A DNA stretch of 64,000 nt from Bacteroides neonati (lineage in GTDB: Bacteria; Bacteroidota; Bacteroidia; Bacteroidales; Bacteroidaceae): assembly GCF_000499785.1 (NCBI RefSeq), contig NZ_HG726025.1:124001-188000 (forward strand), in the 5' to 3' direction. The position numbers and the translations under genes are program-made. Each line of letters opens with the position of its first letter. Position 1 is the stretch's first letter. Below, piece by piece: positions 53,978 through 62,427 of this stretch. The notes beneath the pieces were generated by a model. That model saw nothing but the letters and a program-made list of their open reading frames with translations. It was not told the origin of the DNA and searched no databases.

Positions 53978-54361
53978 TCAATTGGCACAAAGCGTACTGC
54001 TCTGAAATTGTCCGTATGAGTTATAGTATTTTATTTCTATGGGCTTATCTGGTAATGGCTCATCGATATTCTGTAACTCTATTTTATAAACCTTTACGAT
54101 GAAAGACTCATCTGGTAGATAGCTGAACACCTCTCGATTGCATATATTTTCATCATAATCGTTATATTCCTGTATCATTAGATTGTTATCAGAATCGTAG
54201 ATATATTTCTCCAGAACTCTTCCGCACTCATCAAAATCTACACTATACTCAAGATTGCCATCTTCTCTAAAATAATTGGAGAAACTTAAACAACCATTGG
54301 GGGCATAACCATGCTCCTCCTTCATATTTCCGTTTGCGTAATAACTGATTTTATTGTCCAT
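53978..54361 (-). CDS. YwqK/MORN-variant repeat protein
   Basis: 127 residues, leaderless. ISYYANGNMKEEHGYAPNG and REDGNLEYSVDFDECGR, IYDSDNNL repeat the 'YY.NG.....Y..nG.l' pattern of MORN-variant repeats found in the YwqK-type antitoxin/immunity proteins. In many genomes such proteins neutralise a contact-dependent or intracellular toxin; no adjacent toxin gene is recognised here, so it may be an orphan immunity protein. Separate promoter (TAATTTTG at 54401-54408 on the minus strand) and terminator. Confidence 0.65.
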   Translation of the reverse strand: MDNKISYYANGNMKEEHGYAPNGCLSFSNYFREDGNLEYSVDFDECGRVLEKYIYDSDNNLMIQEYNDYDENICNREVFSYLPDESFIVKVYKIELQNIDEPLPDKPIEIKYYNSYGQFQSSTLCAN

Positions 54362-54400
54362 CTTTAAAGGTTATTGATTTTGTGATTTTCTATGTGTAGG

Positions 54401-54408
54401 CAAAATTA
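54401..54408 (-). promoter_or_regulatory. Candidate -7 element for the YwqK-like gene
   Basis: Minus strand TAATTTTG, full TAnnTTTG match, 40 bases upstream of the ATG. Confidence 0.5.
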
Positions 54409-54662
54409 GAAAAAAAAGAGAGCTTTTCGCCACCTATAACCTATCTATCTAAAAAAAAATCACGCAAGGATGGAATGTAACACTTCTCTAGGCATTGAAA
54501 TGTACTGAAGCTGCTTCGGGAGCGGATAAAGCTCGCATAAGGGCATAGTATTAAATATTCTTTACGTGTAAAGTAAGGAGTATTGAGGCTAAATACGGTA
54601 TAATCACTTTTTATGTTGTTGATAATCAGTTGTTTTAAAGAGCACGTACTCTTGGCTGTTAA

Positions 54663-54730
54663 GAGTACGTACTTTATGCTCCATTAATATACTAATCATT
54701 GCACCATAAAGTACGTACTCATTTACCGCA
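54663..54730. repeat. 16-bp perfect inverted repeat in a 425-base intergenic region
   Basis: GAGTACGTACTTTATG (54663-54678) and its exact complement (54715-54730) flank a 36-base spacer; each arm itself contains the palindrome AGTACGTACT, and a third related half (AGAGCACGTACTCT) lies at ~54639-54652. The whole interval 54362-54786 carries no credible ORF. It could be a regulator-binding array, a large hairpin after the 54787-55428 gene (whose stop is 57 bases away on the minus strand), or a small mobile remnant. Confidence 0.7.
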
Positions 54731-54786
54731 AGAGATGTATAACTGTAATGAAGAATGAAATATGTAAACAATAACGTGAACTAAAT

Positions 54787-55428
54787 TCACTTCAAAAGGC
54801 CTTTTACCCTTAGTTCGTTGACGATAGATTTGGCAAAAGTATCGGCCAGCGTTTTGCTATCGTGTGGATCGTAACTTTTGGTTTGAGCCGAATATACCAA
54901 TGCGTCTTCATCGTTGGTGGTATACAGATCGGCTTCGAGCACATAGTTCGTATTGGTGCGATAGTATCCCGGCGTGTACATCCTGTCGTAAGATACGATA
55001 TACCGTCTGTAATAGCGACTATAGCCTACAATGCGGGGCGATGTATAGCTCGACCCCGGTATGTAGTCCTTCTCTTTCTCCTTGTCGATCAGCGAAACGA
55101 TCATTACCGAGGTGAAGTCGGAGCCTATCAGCTTCTTGCCGATCTGCTCTTCGGACAACCCTTTGAAGCCTTTAGGGCCGAAAAGACTAGTGGCAGTGGC
55201 TGCGTTGACGCCTGCTTTTCCGAGCTCGTTGACCATACTTAGTTCAATATTTTCGCGCTCACCACGATTGGGCATGATGCCCAATACCATTACTTTCTTC
55301 AGCACACCTTCGGGTGGGGACTCTAAGCTCCAAGACGATAGCACCTCGATACTGTGGCACGATGTAACCAGAATAACCAAAACGAGAAGAGCAGGAAACA
55401 GATGTTTGAAATTCTTGATACTTTTCAT
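54787..55428 (-). CDS. Lipoprotein of unknown function
   Basis: 213 residues. Lipobox VTSC (Cys ~24), then a beta/alpha domain with VMVLGIMPNRGERENIELSM and LGKAGVNAATATSLFG that resembles nucleotide- or CsgG/DUF4136-like lipoprotein folds (a conserved 'kkvlVlgi' strand followed by a helix). A Tyr/Arg-rich loop (YSRYYRRYIVSYDRMY) sits in the middle. I do not recognise the exact family. It is divergent from the AsmA-like gene, sharing a 255-base upstream region. Confidence 0.6.
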   Translation of the reverse strand: MKSIKNFKHLFPALLVLVILVTSCHSIEVLSSWSLESPPEGVLKKVMVLGIMPNRGERENIELSMVNELGKAGVNAATATSLFGPKGFKGLSEEQIGKKLIGSDFTSVMIVSLIDKEKEKDYIPGSSYTSPRIVGYSRYYRRYIVSYDRMYTPGYYRTNTNYVLEADLYTTNDEDALVYSAQTKSYDPHDSKTLADTFAKSIVNELRVKGLLK

Positions 55429-55647
55429 GGGAGTTTGGTTTAAGTTATTAATACTCTGTTTACTAATTTGTTTTCAGACTGATGTTTACTGAAAAATCAA
55501 GAGATTAAACAACCGCTAAATGGCTTTTGTTCAGTTGCTTTAGGGGTAGATACGTTGTTGCAGATCAATTGTCGACGGTTCATTCGCGTATTCACTTTTT
55601 TTATTGAAATTTAGTTATCACACGTCCCCTGACAGCATTTTTTTTTA

Positions 55648-55655
55648 TACTTTCG
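55648..55655 (+). promoter_or_regulatory. Candidate -7 element for the AsmA-like gene
   Basis: TACTTTCG, seven of eight matches to TAnnTTTG, 29 bases before the ATG at 55684. Confidence 0.35.
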
Positions 55656-55683
55656 CCCATTGTTTTCAACCCGGATAAATTTT

Positions 55684-58647
55684 ATGACTTCTAAGATAAA
55701 AAAAAGACTTACTATTGCGCTCGTTGTATTAGCCTCTGTAGCATCTCTGGCACTGGCGGCTATTGCCGTTGTTATTAATTTTGTTTTTACTCCTGCCAAG
55801 CTTACGCCCGTTGTGTTGCGTGCTGCCAATGAGTCGCTCAATGCCGATCTACGCATAAAGAGCGTAGAGCTCACGTTCTTCTCTACCTTCCCGCAGTTCG
55901 GACTGAGAGTCGAAGAGGGTACTTTGGTGTCGAAGGTGCTCACGGATTCTGCTTTTTCACGTCAAGACTCTCTGCTATCGTTTGGAGAGTGTGTTATTAC
56001 TGTTAGTCCGTTGGCCTATCTTACCGACAATAAGATTCTCATTCATAATATGCAGCTCAAAGATGCTTCGGTTTATGCTTATAAGAGCAAAGAGGGGAGA
56101 AGTAACTGGGACATCGTAAAGGCCTCGGCCGATACCGCTCAAGTAGCTCCGGCAGATACGGCTTCGTTCAATAGCGCCATCGACATCCGCAATATAGAGC
56201 TGATACGTGCCAATCTGACCTTCGACGATCGCGATACCCGTGTATATGCCCGCATGGATAGTATTCACCTGAAACTGAAAGTCTCGTTAAACAAGGAGCG
56301 CTCGTCGCTTAAACTGGTGTTCGATAATAAGAATATCCTCTTCTGGCAGCAGGGAGAATTGTTGGTTAACCACGTAGCCACATCGATCAAAACCGATATA
56401 GCGGTTGACCACGTGCAACGTAAATGGACCTTTCACGATACAGAACTAAGTGTGAATGGCATTAAGTTTGATGCCGAAGGAACGGTAGTGCGCGATACAC
56501 TCGCCCAAACACTCGATATGGATGTTCGATACGGACTTCATGCACCCTCGATGGAGACGGTCTTGGGCATGATTCCCCAATCGATTGTTAAGAAGGCTAA
56601 GGTAAGTGCCAAGGGTGAGGTGATGGTAGAGGGCACACTTAAGGGTGTGTACGGAAAACAACAGTTTCCGGTAGCCAAATTGGCCATTCAGGTTAAGGAT
56701 GCCTCGGCAAAATATGCCGATCTACCTTATGGTATAGACAAGCTCACAGCCAACTTTGAGGCTTGTGTAGACTTGATGCGCAACACTCCCTCGTACCTGA
56801 ATCTCAAAATATTCCACTTCAAGGGTGCGCATACCGATGTGTTGGCCGATGGGCGGGTTGATGATCTGCTAAGCGATCCGCGTATCTCGTTCCATACCCG
56901 CTCTTTGGTCGATCTCAATGCACTGGCTCAAACTTTCCCGCTGCAAGAAGGTGTGTCGATCAAGGGTAAGCTCGATGCCGACCTCACACTGAATTGCAAG
57001 CTCTCTTCGTTGCGCAATCAGGACATTGGTCGCATACGTATGCTAGGCAAGCTACAGTTAAATGATTTTGTTATTCGTGACGAACAGAAAAGCTTCGATT
57101 TCGAGAGCAGTGCTTCGTTTACGTTCAGTGGCGACAAGACTCTCCAAGCCGAGGCAGAGATACGTCGATTGATGCTGAAGAGTCGGGTGCTTTCTTCGAC
57201 CATCGAGCGTCTCTCGGCCAAGGTAACCTCGACCAATCCTCAAGATACTACCCGGGTGGTATCCATGCAGTGCTCGCTGAATCTTAACAAACTCAAAGCC
57301 GGTATGGGCGATTCGCTTGTGCTTTATAGCGGAAAGACCACCGCCACGGTAAGTCTGCAACCCGGCAAGCTAAATCCTGCCAAGCCATTGGTTGGATTGA
57401 AATTCCGTACCGATTCGCTTTATGCCCGCATTCGTCAAACCCAAATGGGGATGAATAGGGGCGACTTTGATGTTCATGCCGAAAAGCTGCGCGACTCGGT
57501 ATGGAATACCACCGGAGACATCGGCTTCGATAAGCTCTACTTTAAAACACCCGAATTCACCCTGCCCGTCATTGTAAAAGATACACGCGTAACACTGGGC
57601 AATAAAACCATTTCGCTCAATGGTGCTCAGGTGCAAATCGGTCGTTCAGACCTTACTGCACGTGGCTCCATCTACAACCTCGCAGGCGCTATGATGAAGA
57701 ATGAAACCTTGCGTGCCAAGCTCGATATTGAATCGAACCTGATCGATTGCACGCAGCTTGTCAACTCTATCGCGCTGCCCGTCGATTCTCTGTCGACACC
57801 TATAGATACCGTTTCTTCTTCCTCTTCGGATATGAAACTGTTTGTAGTTCCCCAAAACATCAATTTCGAACTGCAAACCAACATTCGTAAGGTAACGTTT
57901 GACAAGATGCTCTTCGAGCAAGTGCACGGTGCCGTCGATATCAAAGACCAGTATATCTATCTCAAAGACCTGAGCATGATTGCCTTGGGCGCACAGATGA
58001 AAACCGTAGCCGTGTACAAGGCAAGCAGCCTAAAGCGAGCTTATACCGGTTTCGATTTCCGTATCAAGGGTATCAATATAGGCAACCTGGTCGAATTTAT
58101 TCCTGCACTCGACTCGATAGTGCCGATGCTGCGCTCGTTTAAAGGAACGGTCAACTTCGATATTGCCGCCGAAACACGGTTAGACTCTACGCTCAATGTG
58201 CTCATTCCTACGCTTCGCTCGGCTATCCACCTCAAAGGAGACAGCTTGGTATTGATGGATGGTGAAACGTTTGCCGAAATGTCGAAGATGCTCATGTTTA
58301 AGAATAAGAAGGAGAACCTGGTCGACAGTATTTCGGTCAACATCACCGTAGACGACGGCAAAGTGAATATCTATCCATTTCTGATCGAAATAGACCGTTA
58401 CAAAGCTGCTGTAGGTGGAAAGCAAGGGCTTGATATGAGTTTCGATTATCACGTTTCGATCTTAAAATCGCCATTGCCTTTTAAGGCGGGTATCAATATA
58501 TCGGGAACACCCGATAAAGTGAAGTTTAAGATTGGTAAAGCGAAGTACAAAGATGCCGTTACACCGGTTAATATTCATAAGATTGACAGCACACGACTGA
58601 CGATGGAGGGCAAGATCAAGCATCGCTTTCAACGGGTGACGCATTGA
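55684..58647 (+). CDS. AsmA-family outer-membrane biogenesis/lipid-transfer protein
   Basis: 987 residues from ATG 55684; the longer frame to 55660 begins at a non-ATG codon. One N-terminal membrane anchor (ALVVLASVASLALAAIAVVI), then repeated long beta-strands with the AsmA start TPVVLRAANESLNADLRIKSVELTFFSTFPQFGLRVEEG and the C-terminal AsmA_2-like region (GTVNFDIAAETRLDSTLNVL, MSFDYHVSILKSPLPFKAG). AsmA-like proteins form long periplasmic grooves thought to carry phospholipids between membranes. Base composition is closer to the left part of the window than to its neighbours. Confidence 0.88.
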   Translation: MTSKIKKRLTIALVVLASVASLALAAIAVVINFVFTPAKLTPVVLRAANESLNADLRIKSVELTFFSTFPQFGLRVEEGTLVSKVLTDSAFSRQDSLLSFGECVITVSPLAYLTDNKILIHNMQLKDASVYAYKSKEGRSNWDIVKASADTAQVAPADTASFNSAIDIRNIELIRANLTFDDRDTRVYARMDSIHLKLKVSLNKERSSLKLVFDNKNILFWQQGELLVNHVATSIKTDIAVDHVQRKWTFHDTELSVNGIKFDAEGTVVRDTLAQTLDMDVRYGLHAPSMETVLGMIPQSIVKKAKVSAKGEVMVEGTLKGVYGKQQFPVAKLAIQVKDASAKYADLPYGIDKLTANFEACVDLMRNTPSYLNLKIFHFKGAHTDVLADGRVDDLLSDPRISFHTRSLVDLNALAQTFPLQEGVSIKGKLDADLTLNCKLSSLRNQDIGRIRMLGKLQLNDFVIRDEQKSFDFESSASFTFSGDKTLQAEAEIRRLMLKSRVLSSTIERLSAKVTSTNPQDTTRVVSMQCSLNLNKLKAGMGDSLVLYSGKTTATVSLQPGKLNPAKPLVGLKFRTDSLYARIRQTQMGMNRGDFDVHAEKLRDSVWNTTGDIGFDKLYFKTPEFTLPVIVKDTRVTLGNKTISLNGAQVQIGRSDLTARGSIYNLAGAMMKNETLRAKLDIESNLIDCTQLVNSIALPVDSLSTPIDTVSSSSSDMKLFVVPQNINFELQTNIRKVTFDKMLFEQVHGAVDIKDQYIYLKDLSMIALGAQMKTVAVYKASSLKRAYTGFDFRIKGINIGNLVEFIPALDSIVPMLRSFKGTVNFDIAAETRLDSTLNVLIPTLRSAIHLKGDSLVLMDGETFAEMSKMLMFKNKKENLVDSISVNITVDDGKVNIYPFLIEIDRYKAAVGGKQGLDMSFDYHVSILKSPLPFKAGINISGTPDKVKFKIGKAKYKDAVTPVNIHKIDSTRLTMEGKIKHRFQRVTH

Positions 58648-58719
58648 CATTAAAAGTAAATGGCATGAACGATGGCTAAGGAAGCATCAGTAGTTCTGTG
58701 AATGAACTTACTGAAAACA

Positions 58720-58756
58720 AAAATCCCTGTAACTGATAAAGTTACAGGGATTTTAT
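58720..58756. terminator. Intrinsic terminator after the AsmA-like gene
   Basis: 15-bp stem (AAAATCCCTGTAACT / AGTTACAGGGATTTT) with a 5-base loop; A and T tracts on both sides suit termination from either side. Confidence 0.9.
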
Positions 58757-58774
58757 ATGTCGTAATTACGTAGA

Positions 58775-59020
58775 TTACTTGCCCAAAGCTTGTGAAATAT
58801 CCACAGCTACAGCTACAGTACAACCTACCATTGGGTTGTTACCAATTCCCAAGAATCCCATCATCTCTACGTGAGCAGGAACAGATGAAGAACCAGCGAA
58901 CTGAGCGTCTGAATGCATACGACCCATAGTGTCTGTCATACCATAAGAAGCAGCGACACTACATCCCTGTAAATTAATAGACTTTGTTGTAATTGTTTGT
59001 ATTACAGATGTATATTCCAA
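58775..59020 (-). pseudogene. C-terminal remnant of a GGGtGRT-family gene
   Basis: The frame encodes 81 residues, but from about residue 22 onward (AASYGMTDTMGRMHSDAQFA, then SSSVPAHVEMMGFLGIGNNP and CTVAVAVDISQALGK) it matches my memory of the C terminus of the ~330-residue GGGtGRT protein. The first ~20 residues (MEYTSVIQTITTKSIN) are unrelated, and the GGGTGRT motif and the whole N-terminal part are gone. Near-perfect conservation of the remaining piece points to a recent deletion. Its stop lies next to the original-looking terminator at 58720-58756. Confidence 0.75.
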
Positions 59021-59113
59021 TATTTAAAAGAACGAACCAGATTATTATTTCTGAAATATGAATAAGTAGTCGTGAATAAGTCACAAAAGAATCTATTTAC
59101 GACCGCTATTTTT

Positions 59114-59311
59114 TTATTTGTCCTCTCTTATCGTTTTTTGTTGATTCAAGTGTTCCTGCTGCTTCTTTGTATTTTTTAATGATGCAGGTTGTTGTTTCAA
59201 CATTTTCAGTAAAGGGTCTATAGAACTATTGTTTTTGTAAAAATGTAGACCCACTATCTTACCTGTGCTTCTATGTAGTGAAGGCAAGTAAATGTTTAGC
59301 TTACTGCCTTC
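59114..59311 (-). pseudogene. Possible C-terminal gene remnant downstream of the lipocalin-like lipoprotein
   Basis: Directly after the stop of the 59315-59734 gene, in the same frame, 65 codons run without a stop: KLNIYLPSLHRSTGKIVGL, then FYKNNSSIDPLLKMLKQQ and a Lys/Gln-rich end (KKQQEHLNQQKTIREDK). The composition looks protein-like and there is no start codon with a plausible leader. It may be the 3' end of a lost gene. Otherwise 59021-59314 holds nothing recognisable. Confidence 0.35.
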
Positions 59312-59314
59312 ATT

Positions 59315-59734
59315 TTATTTTTGTCGTTTGAATGTGCACGCTCCAACATCACCTAAATCTAGTGTTAAGTAATCTCCTTCTAGCTCTAAGATGTAATAAG
59401 TCGGAGTGAATCCATTTATGTTTTCAATATTTAACTTTATAGCTTTTGCGTCTTTGTAGTAAATAAAAGTACCATTCTCATTTTCGCGAATTATATTATA
59501 TTCGTACTTTGTGCCACTCCATGTTTTGTTAGAGTTGAATGTAAAGACTTGCTTAATATCTTTTTCATATGAACCACTGCCATATCCTTTATATTCTCCA
59601 ACCCAAGTACCATAAAGCAAATTTAAGTCAAGGGTATTATCAGTAAGGTTATTATTATCATCCTTGTTGCAAGATGATAAACCCACACACAAAACAGCCA
59701 TCATTAGGACTGTAAAATCTTTAAATGTTCTCAT
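59315..59734 (-). CDS. Small lipocalin-like lipoprotein
   Basis: 139 residues; lipobox LSSC (Cys ~22) and an Asn/Asp linker, then a beta-barrel-like domain: LLYGTWVGEYKGYG (the GxW lipocalin start), KQVFTFNSNKTWSGTKYEY, YYILELEGDYLTLDLGD. Resembles the 'lipocalin-like' DUF4923/5004 proteins of Bacteroides. Last gene of a minus-strand cluster (47 bases after the transpeptidase-like gene). Function unknown. Confidence 0.65.
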   Translation of the reverse strand: MRTFKDFTVLMMAVLCVGLSSCNKDDNNNLTDNTLDLNLLYGTWVGEYKGYGSGSYEKDIKQVFTFNSNKTWSGTKYEYNIIRENENGTFIYYKDAKAIKLNIENINGFTPTYYILELEGDYLTLDLGDVGACTFKRQK

Positions 59735-59780
59735 AATCTTTCATTTTTAATTGTTAATGTTGAGTTGCTCATAACTACCT

Positions 59781-60848
59781 TTAAATCATGCTAACTACTA
59801 TCTTTCTAAACACATCACCAGCCATTAGTCCGCCACTAACGGGTAATTCATTCTTATGAATAACTACAATCACTGTATATTTAGGTGCGTCAGCAGGGAA
59901 GTAGCCACAGAATTCTGCCGCATAATTAGCTTTTGAATTTTGTCTGTGTAAGTTTGTACTTCCTGTTTGCCCTGCTGCTTTACAATGTTGAGATTTAGCA
60001 GGTTTAGCCAGACCTTCTTCAACGGTTCTGTATAGAGCTTGCTGTATGCTATTTATTGTTTCCTTACTTGCAATCTGTGGATTGATTATTTCTACAGAGT
60101 TTTTGTGAAGGAGTGGCTTAATCATTTTTCCATCATTGGCAATAGCATTGTAGAAAGTCAAAGTATGAATAGGTGATGCCTCGTGACTATTTGTTAGCTG
60201 GTATTGATAACTGTTGGTCATGCAATTTTTATCGCTCCTATTCGACTTGCACGATTGTTTAATTTCTATTCCTTCAATAGAGTCTGGCTTACAAACAGAT
60301 ATCTTATCCAAGAGTGCATTAAATATTTCATAGGAGAATTCTTTTCCTTTTCCAAACGCCTTCTCTGTAGATAAGATAGTAGAAACTTGTGAGTTTACCA
60401 TTATTCCTTCTTCTACCGTTATAGCACCATATCCACCACGCTGCCAATTGCCATCTTTGATAGAATCAGAAGAATCGGTAATGTAAATTCCATTGCCTAC
60501 ATCGATAGTGTCCAATAGATTTACTTTTCCAGTTTCCAGTGCCATCATTATTGCCATAGTAGAAAACAGTGTTGTTGCATCCGCTTTGCCAAAATTGTTA
60601 TTTGGTTGATAGTTGGTACTGTCTTTCCTTTCAAGTCCAACCAATGCTTTTATTTCTCCTGTTTTAGTCTCCATAATAATGACCTGCCCAGATTGACCAC
60701 CAACTTCTAATAGCTTTTCTTTAAGTATAGAGCTTGCATTGATTTGTAAAGTACTGTCTAAGGTAGATTCTTGTTCTACCTTAGATTTACTTGTTTGGCA
60801 TGATAATAAGCCAAACATGATTGATAATGTATAGAGTAATTTTCTCAT
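59781..60848 (-). CDS. Penicillin-binding-protein-like lipoprotein with degenerate active site
   Basis: 355 residues from ATG 60848, giving lipobox LLSC (Cys ~17); the longer frame to 60890 overlaps the upstream gene. The transpeptidase fold is clear: GQVIIMETKTGEIKALVGL, TMAIMMALETGKVNLLDTID, SPIHTLTFYNAIANDGKMIKP, AAEFCGYFPADAPKYTVIVVI. However, the SxxK motif that should precede TM reads TTLFSTM (no Ser-x-x-Lys), and the KTG motif is QTG (AAGQTGSTN). Catalysis by the usual mechanism therefore seems impossible; it may be a peptidoglycan-binding or regulatory pseudoenzyme. No N-terminal dimerisation domain as in PBP2. Confidence 0.75.
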   Translation of the reverse strand: MRKLLYTLSIMFGLLSCQTSKSKVEQESTLDSTLQINASSILKEKLLEVGGQSGQVIIMETKTGEIKALVGLERKDSTNYQPNNNFGKADATTLFSTMAIMMALETGKVNLLDTIDVGNGIYITDSSDSIKDGNWQRGGYGAITVEEGIMVNSQVSTILSTEKAFGKGKEFSYEIFNALLDKISVCKPDSIEGIEIKQSCKSNRSDKNCMTNSYQYQLTNSHEASPIHTLTFYNAIANDGKMIKPLLHKNSVEIINPQIASKETINSIQQALYRTVEEGLAKPAKSQHCKAAGQTGSTNLHRQNSKANYAAEFCGYFPADAPKYTVIVVIHKNELPVSGGLMAGDVFRKIVVSMI

Positions 60849-60861
60849 TCGTTTATAATTA

Positions 60862-61239
60862 TTATAAAGCATATTGAATTTCACCATCAAAGAGTATAAT
60901 ATGGTAGAATGTTCCCCTGTATTTCATAATCTTGTCATCACTTATGATGAAGTAAACCTGTTTATTGGTTAAATAATATTTGTGATAGTAAAATGTCACT
61001 CCTTTATCTGTTTTCTCAATTTTACCTAAGTATTGGCAATCCCAATATTTACTGCCAGAAGATGTGTTTTCTGCATATATCTTAGTAGGTGTTACTTTTA
61101 TGTTAATGTTCATAGGATAACAATCTCCTGATTTATCCTCAATGTACTTTACAGTATAGTTTTTATTAGGATTCCCTGCATGGGAAATGCTTACTATTGC
61201 ACAGAGTACGATAGCAAGGAAAAATTTAAAATGTACCAT
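60862..61239 (-). CDS. Small secreted protein of unknown function
   Basis: 125 residues with a signal peptide (VHFKFFLAIVLCAIVSISHA, cut after Ala) and a compact beta-rich domain with two Cys (GDCYPMNINI, KYWDCQYLG) that could form a disulfide. It lies 13 bases before the transpeptidase-like lipoprotein's ATG and is probably cotranscribed. Not recognised. Confidence 0.6.
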   Translation of the reverse strand: MVHFKFFLAIVLCAIVSISHAGNPNKNYTVKYIEDKSGDCYPMNINIKVTPTKIYAENTSSGSKYWDCQYLGKIEKTDKGVTFYYHKYYLTNKQVYFIISDDKIMKYRGTFYHIILFDGEIQYAL

Positions 61240-61302
61240 AATCTTCTGAATTAATTTTAAGATGTAGTCATATTATCACTTGTTGTAATGTCTAGTCTAT
61301 AA

Positions 61303-61512
61303 TTAGTAACGTTTTTCCCTATCATATTTGGGTTCTCTTTCATGGTTGGAAGAGCATCCTCCCCTAAATATGACTGCAATTCCTATTATAGCAATAATAA
61401 TGAATGAAATAAGGCACCCCATTGGGTTGTTGCTACCTGAGAGTTTCATTAGTAATCCCATTACTATGATGCAACCGATGATAGCTAATATAATTTGTAA
61501 TGCAATTGGCAT
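61303..61512 (-). CDS. Small membrane protein
   Basis: 69 residues with two hydrophobic helices (ALQIILAIIGCIIVMGLLM and CLISFIIIAIIGIAVIF) and a charged C-terminal tail (NHEREPKYDREKRY). Member of the small minus-strand cluster; function unknown. Confidence 0.5.
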   Translation of the reverse strand: MPIALQIILAIIGCIIVMGLLMKLSGSNNPMGCLISFIIIAIIGIAVIFRGGCSSNHEREPKYDREKRY

Positions 61513-61578
61513 ATTTTTTTATTGAATTGTATTATTGTTAAGCTAATTTTACCTATATAAGCAGTCGCGTACTAAACT

Positions 61579-61941
61579 TTATTCATCTGTTAGTTTTAGT
61601 GTAATAAAAAAAGTTACAAGAATCATTCCGCTAATATTTAATAAATTGAATAGAATTGCGCTGCCCATCGAAGGGGGGATTAGGTATCTGCTAATGAGAA
61701 ATGCAGCAAGAGGAAGAAATGCAAGTTTAGCCCAGCTATCTACGTATTCATCTAAAAAGCATAGAACTAATATAATATATGCTCCTGCAAGGCACGAATA
61801 AATGGTCAAATCCATATAACCAATTTCTTCTAATGTTGTGTTATCATTAATGTCCATAATAGAAAAGGTAATATCTTTAATTACCCAACCTAATCCAAAA
61901 TAAACTGCTAATGCAATTAAAATAGCTATAAATAACTTCAT
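61579..61941 (-). CDS. Four-helix membrane protein of unknown function
   Basis: 120 residues with hydrophobic segments at about 2-22, 48-66, 72-88 and 95-115 (e.g. FIAILIALAVYFGLGWVI, YSCLAGAYIILVLCFL). No family recognised; the N-terminal segment could be an anchor. Same strand and direction as its neighbours. Confidence 0.55.
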   Translation of the reverse strand: MKLFIAILIALAVYFGLGWVIKDITFSIMDINDNTTLEEIGYMDLTIYSCLAGAYIILVLCFLDEYVDSWAKLAFLPLAAFLISRYLIPPSMGSAILFNLLNISGMILVTFFITLKLTDE

Positions 61942-62064
61942 GTTAATTGAGTGTTTTCGCTTCCCATGTTCCTATGGTTAGCATTAATAATTGTAGTATA
62001 TAAGTGTGAGGAACACAACGGGAGTTGCACACTTCTTTTGATTGAATTTTTTGTAGTCTGGTCT

Positions 62065-62301
62065 CTATGTCTTTCTGTTCAGTATTACTGCCAACTGTTC
62101 CCATAGTTGACGATTAAACATAAAGAAGGCGTGGGAACTATTGAATATTATCTGCTCAGAGGTATCGCCAAATACCCACAACTCAAATAATAAGACAATA
62201 GAACTCACGCCAAAGGATATATAGACCACCCTCTTTTGAAGATAGATATATAAACATTGACGTGAGCGTTCTTGCTTATTATTCTTGAGTTGTTCATTCA
62301 A
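62065..62301 (-). CDS. Small membrane protein, first gene of the cluster
   Basis: 78 residues with a polar, basic N terminus (NEQLKNNKQERSRQ) and one membrane segment (VVYISFGVSSIVLLFELWVF). A good promoter lies upstream with a ~90-base leader, which supports transcription, though translation is uncertain. Confidence 0.4.
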   Translation of the reverse strand: MNEQLKNNKQERSRQCLYIYLQKRVVYISFGVSSIVLLFELWVFGDTSEQIIFNSSHAFFMFNRQLWEQLAVILNRKT

Positions 62302-62397
62302 TTGGCGATTTTCTGAACAAGAATAATATTTAAAACGCTCTTCGTTAACTAATTAAATCCTTCCAGCTCTTAACGCATTAAGTCTCTGGAATTGTTG

Positions 62398-62427
62398 CAA
62401 AGTTAATTAAAAACGTTTATATAGCAA
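62398..62427 (-). promoter_or_regulatory. Promoter of the minus-strand small-protein cluster
   Basis: Minus strand TTG (62427-62425), 19 bases, TAACTTTG (62405-62398): good -33/-7 spacing, transcript start ~62391. Confidence 0.6.

Noticed and set aside
54639..54730. Repeat cluster considered as a CRISPR array
   Set aside because: Only palindromic half-sites with irregular spacing, no direct repeat-spacer periodicity and no cas genes.
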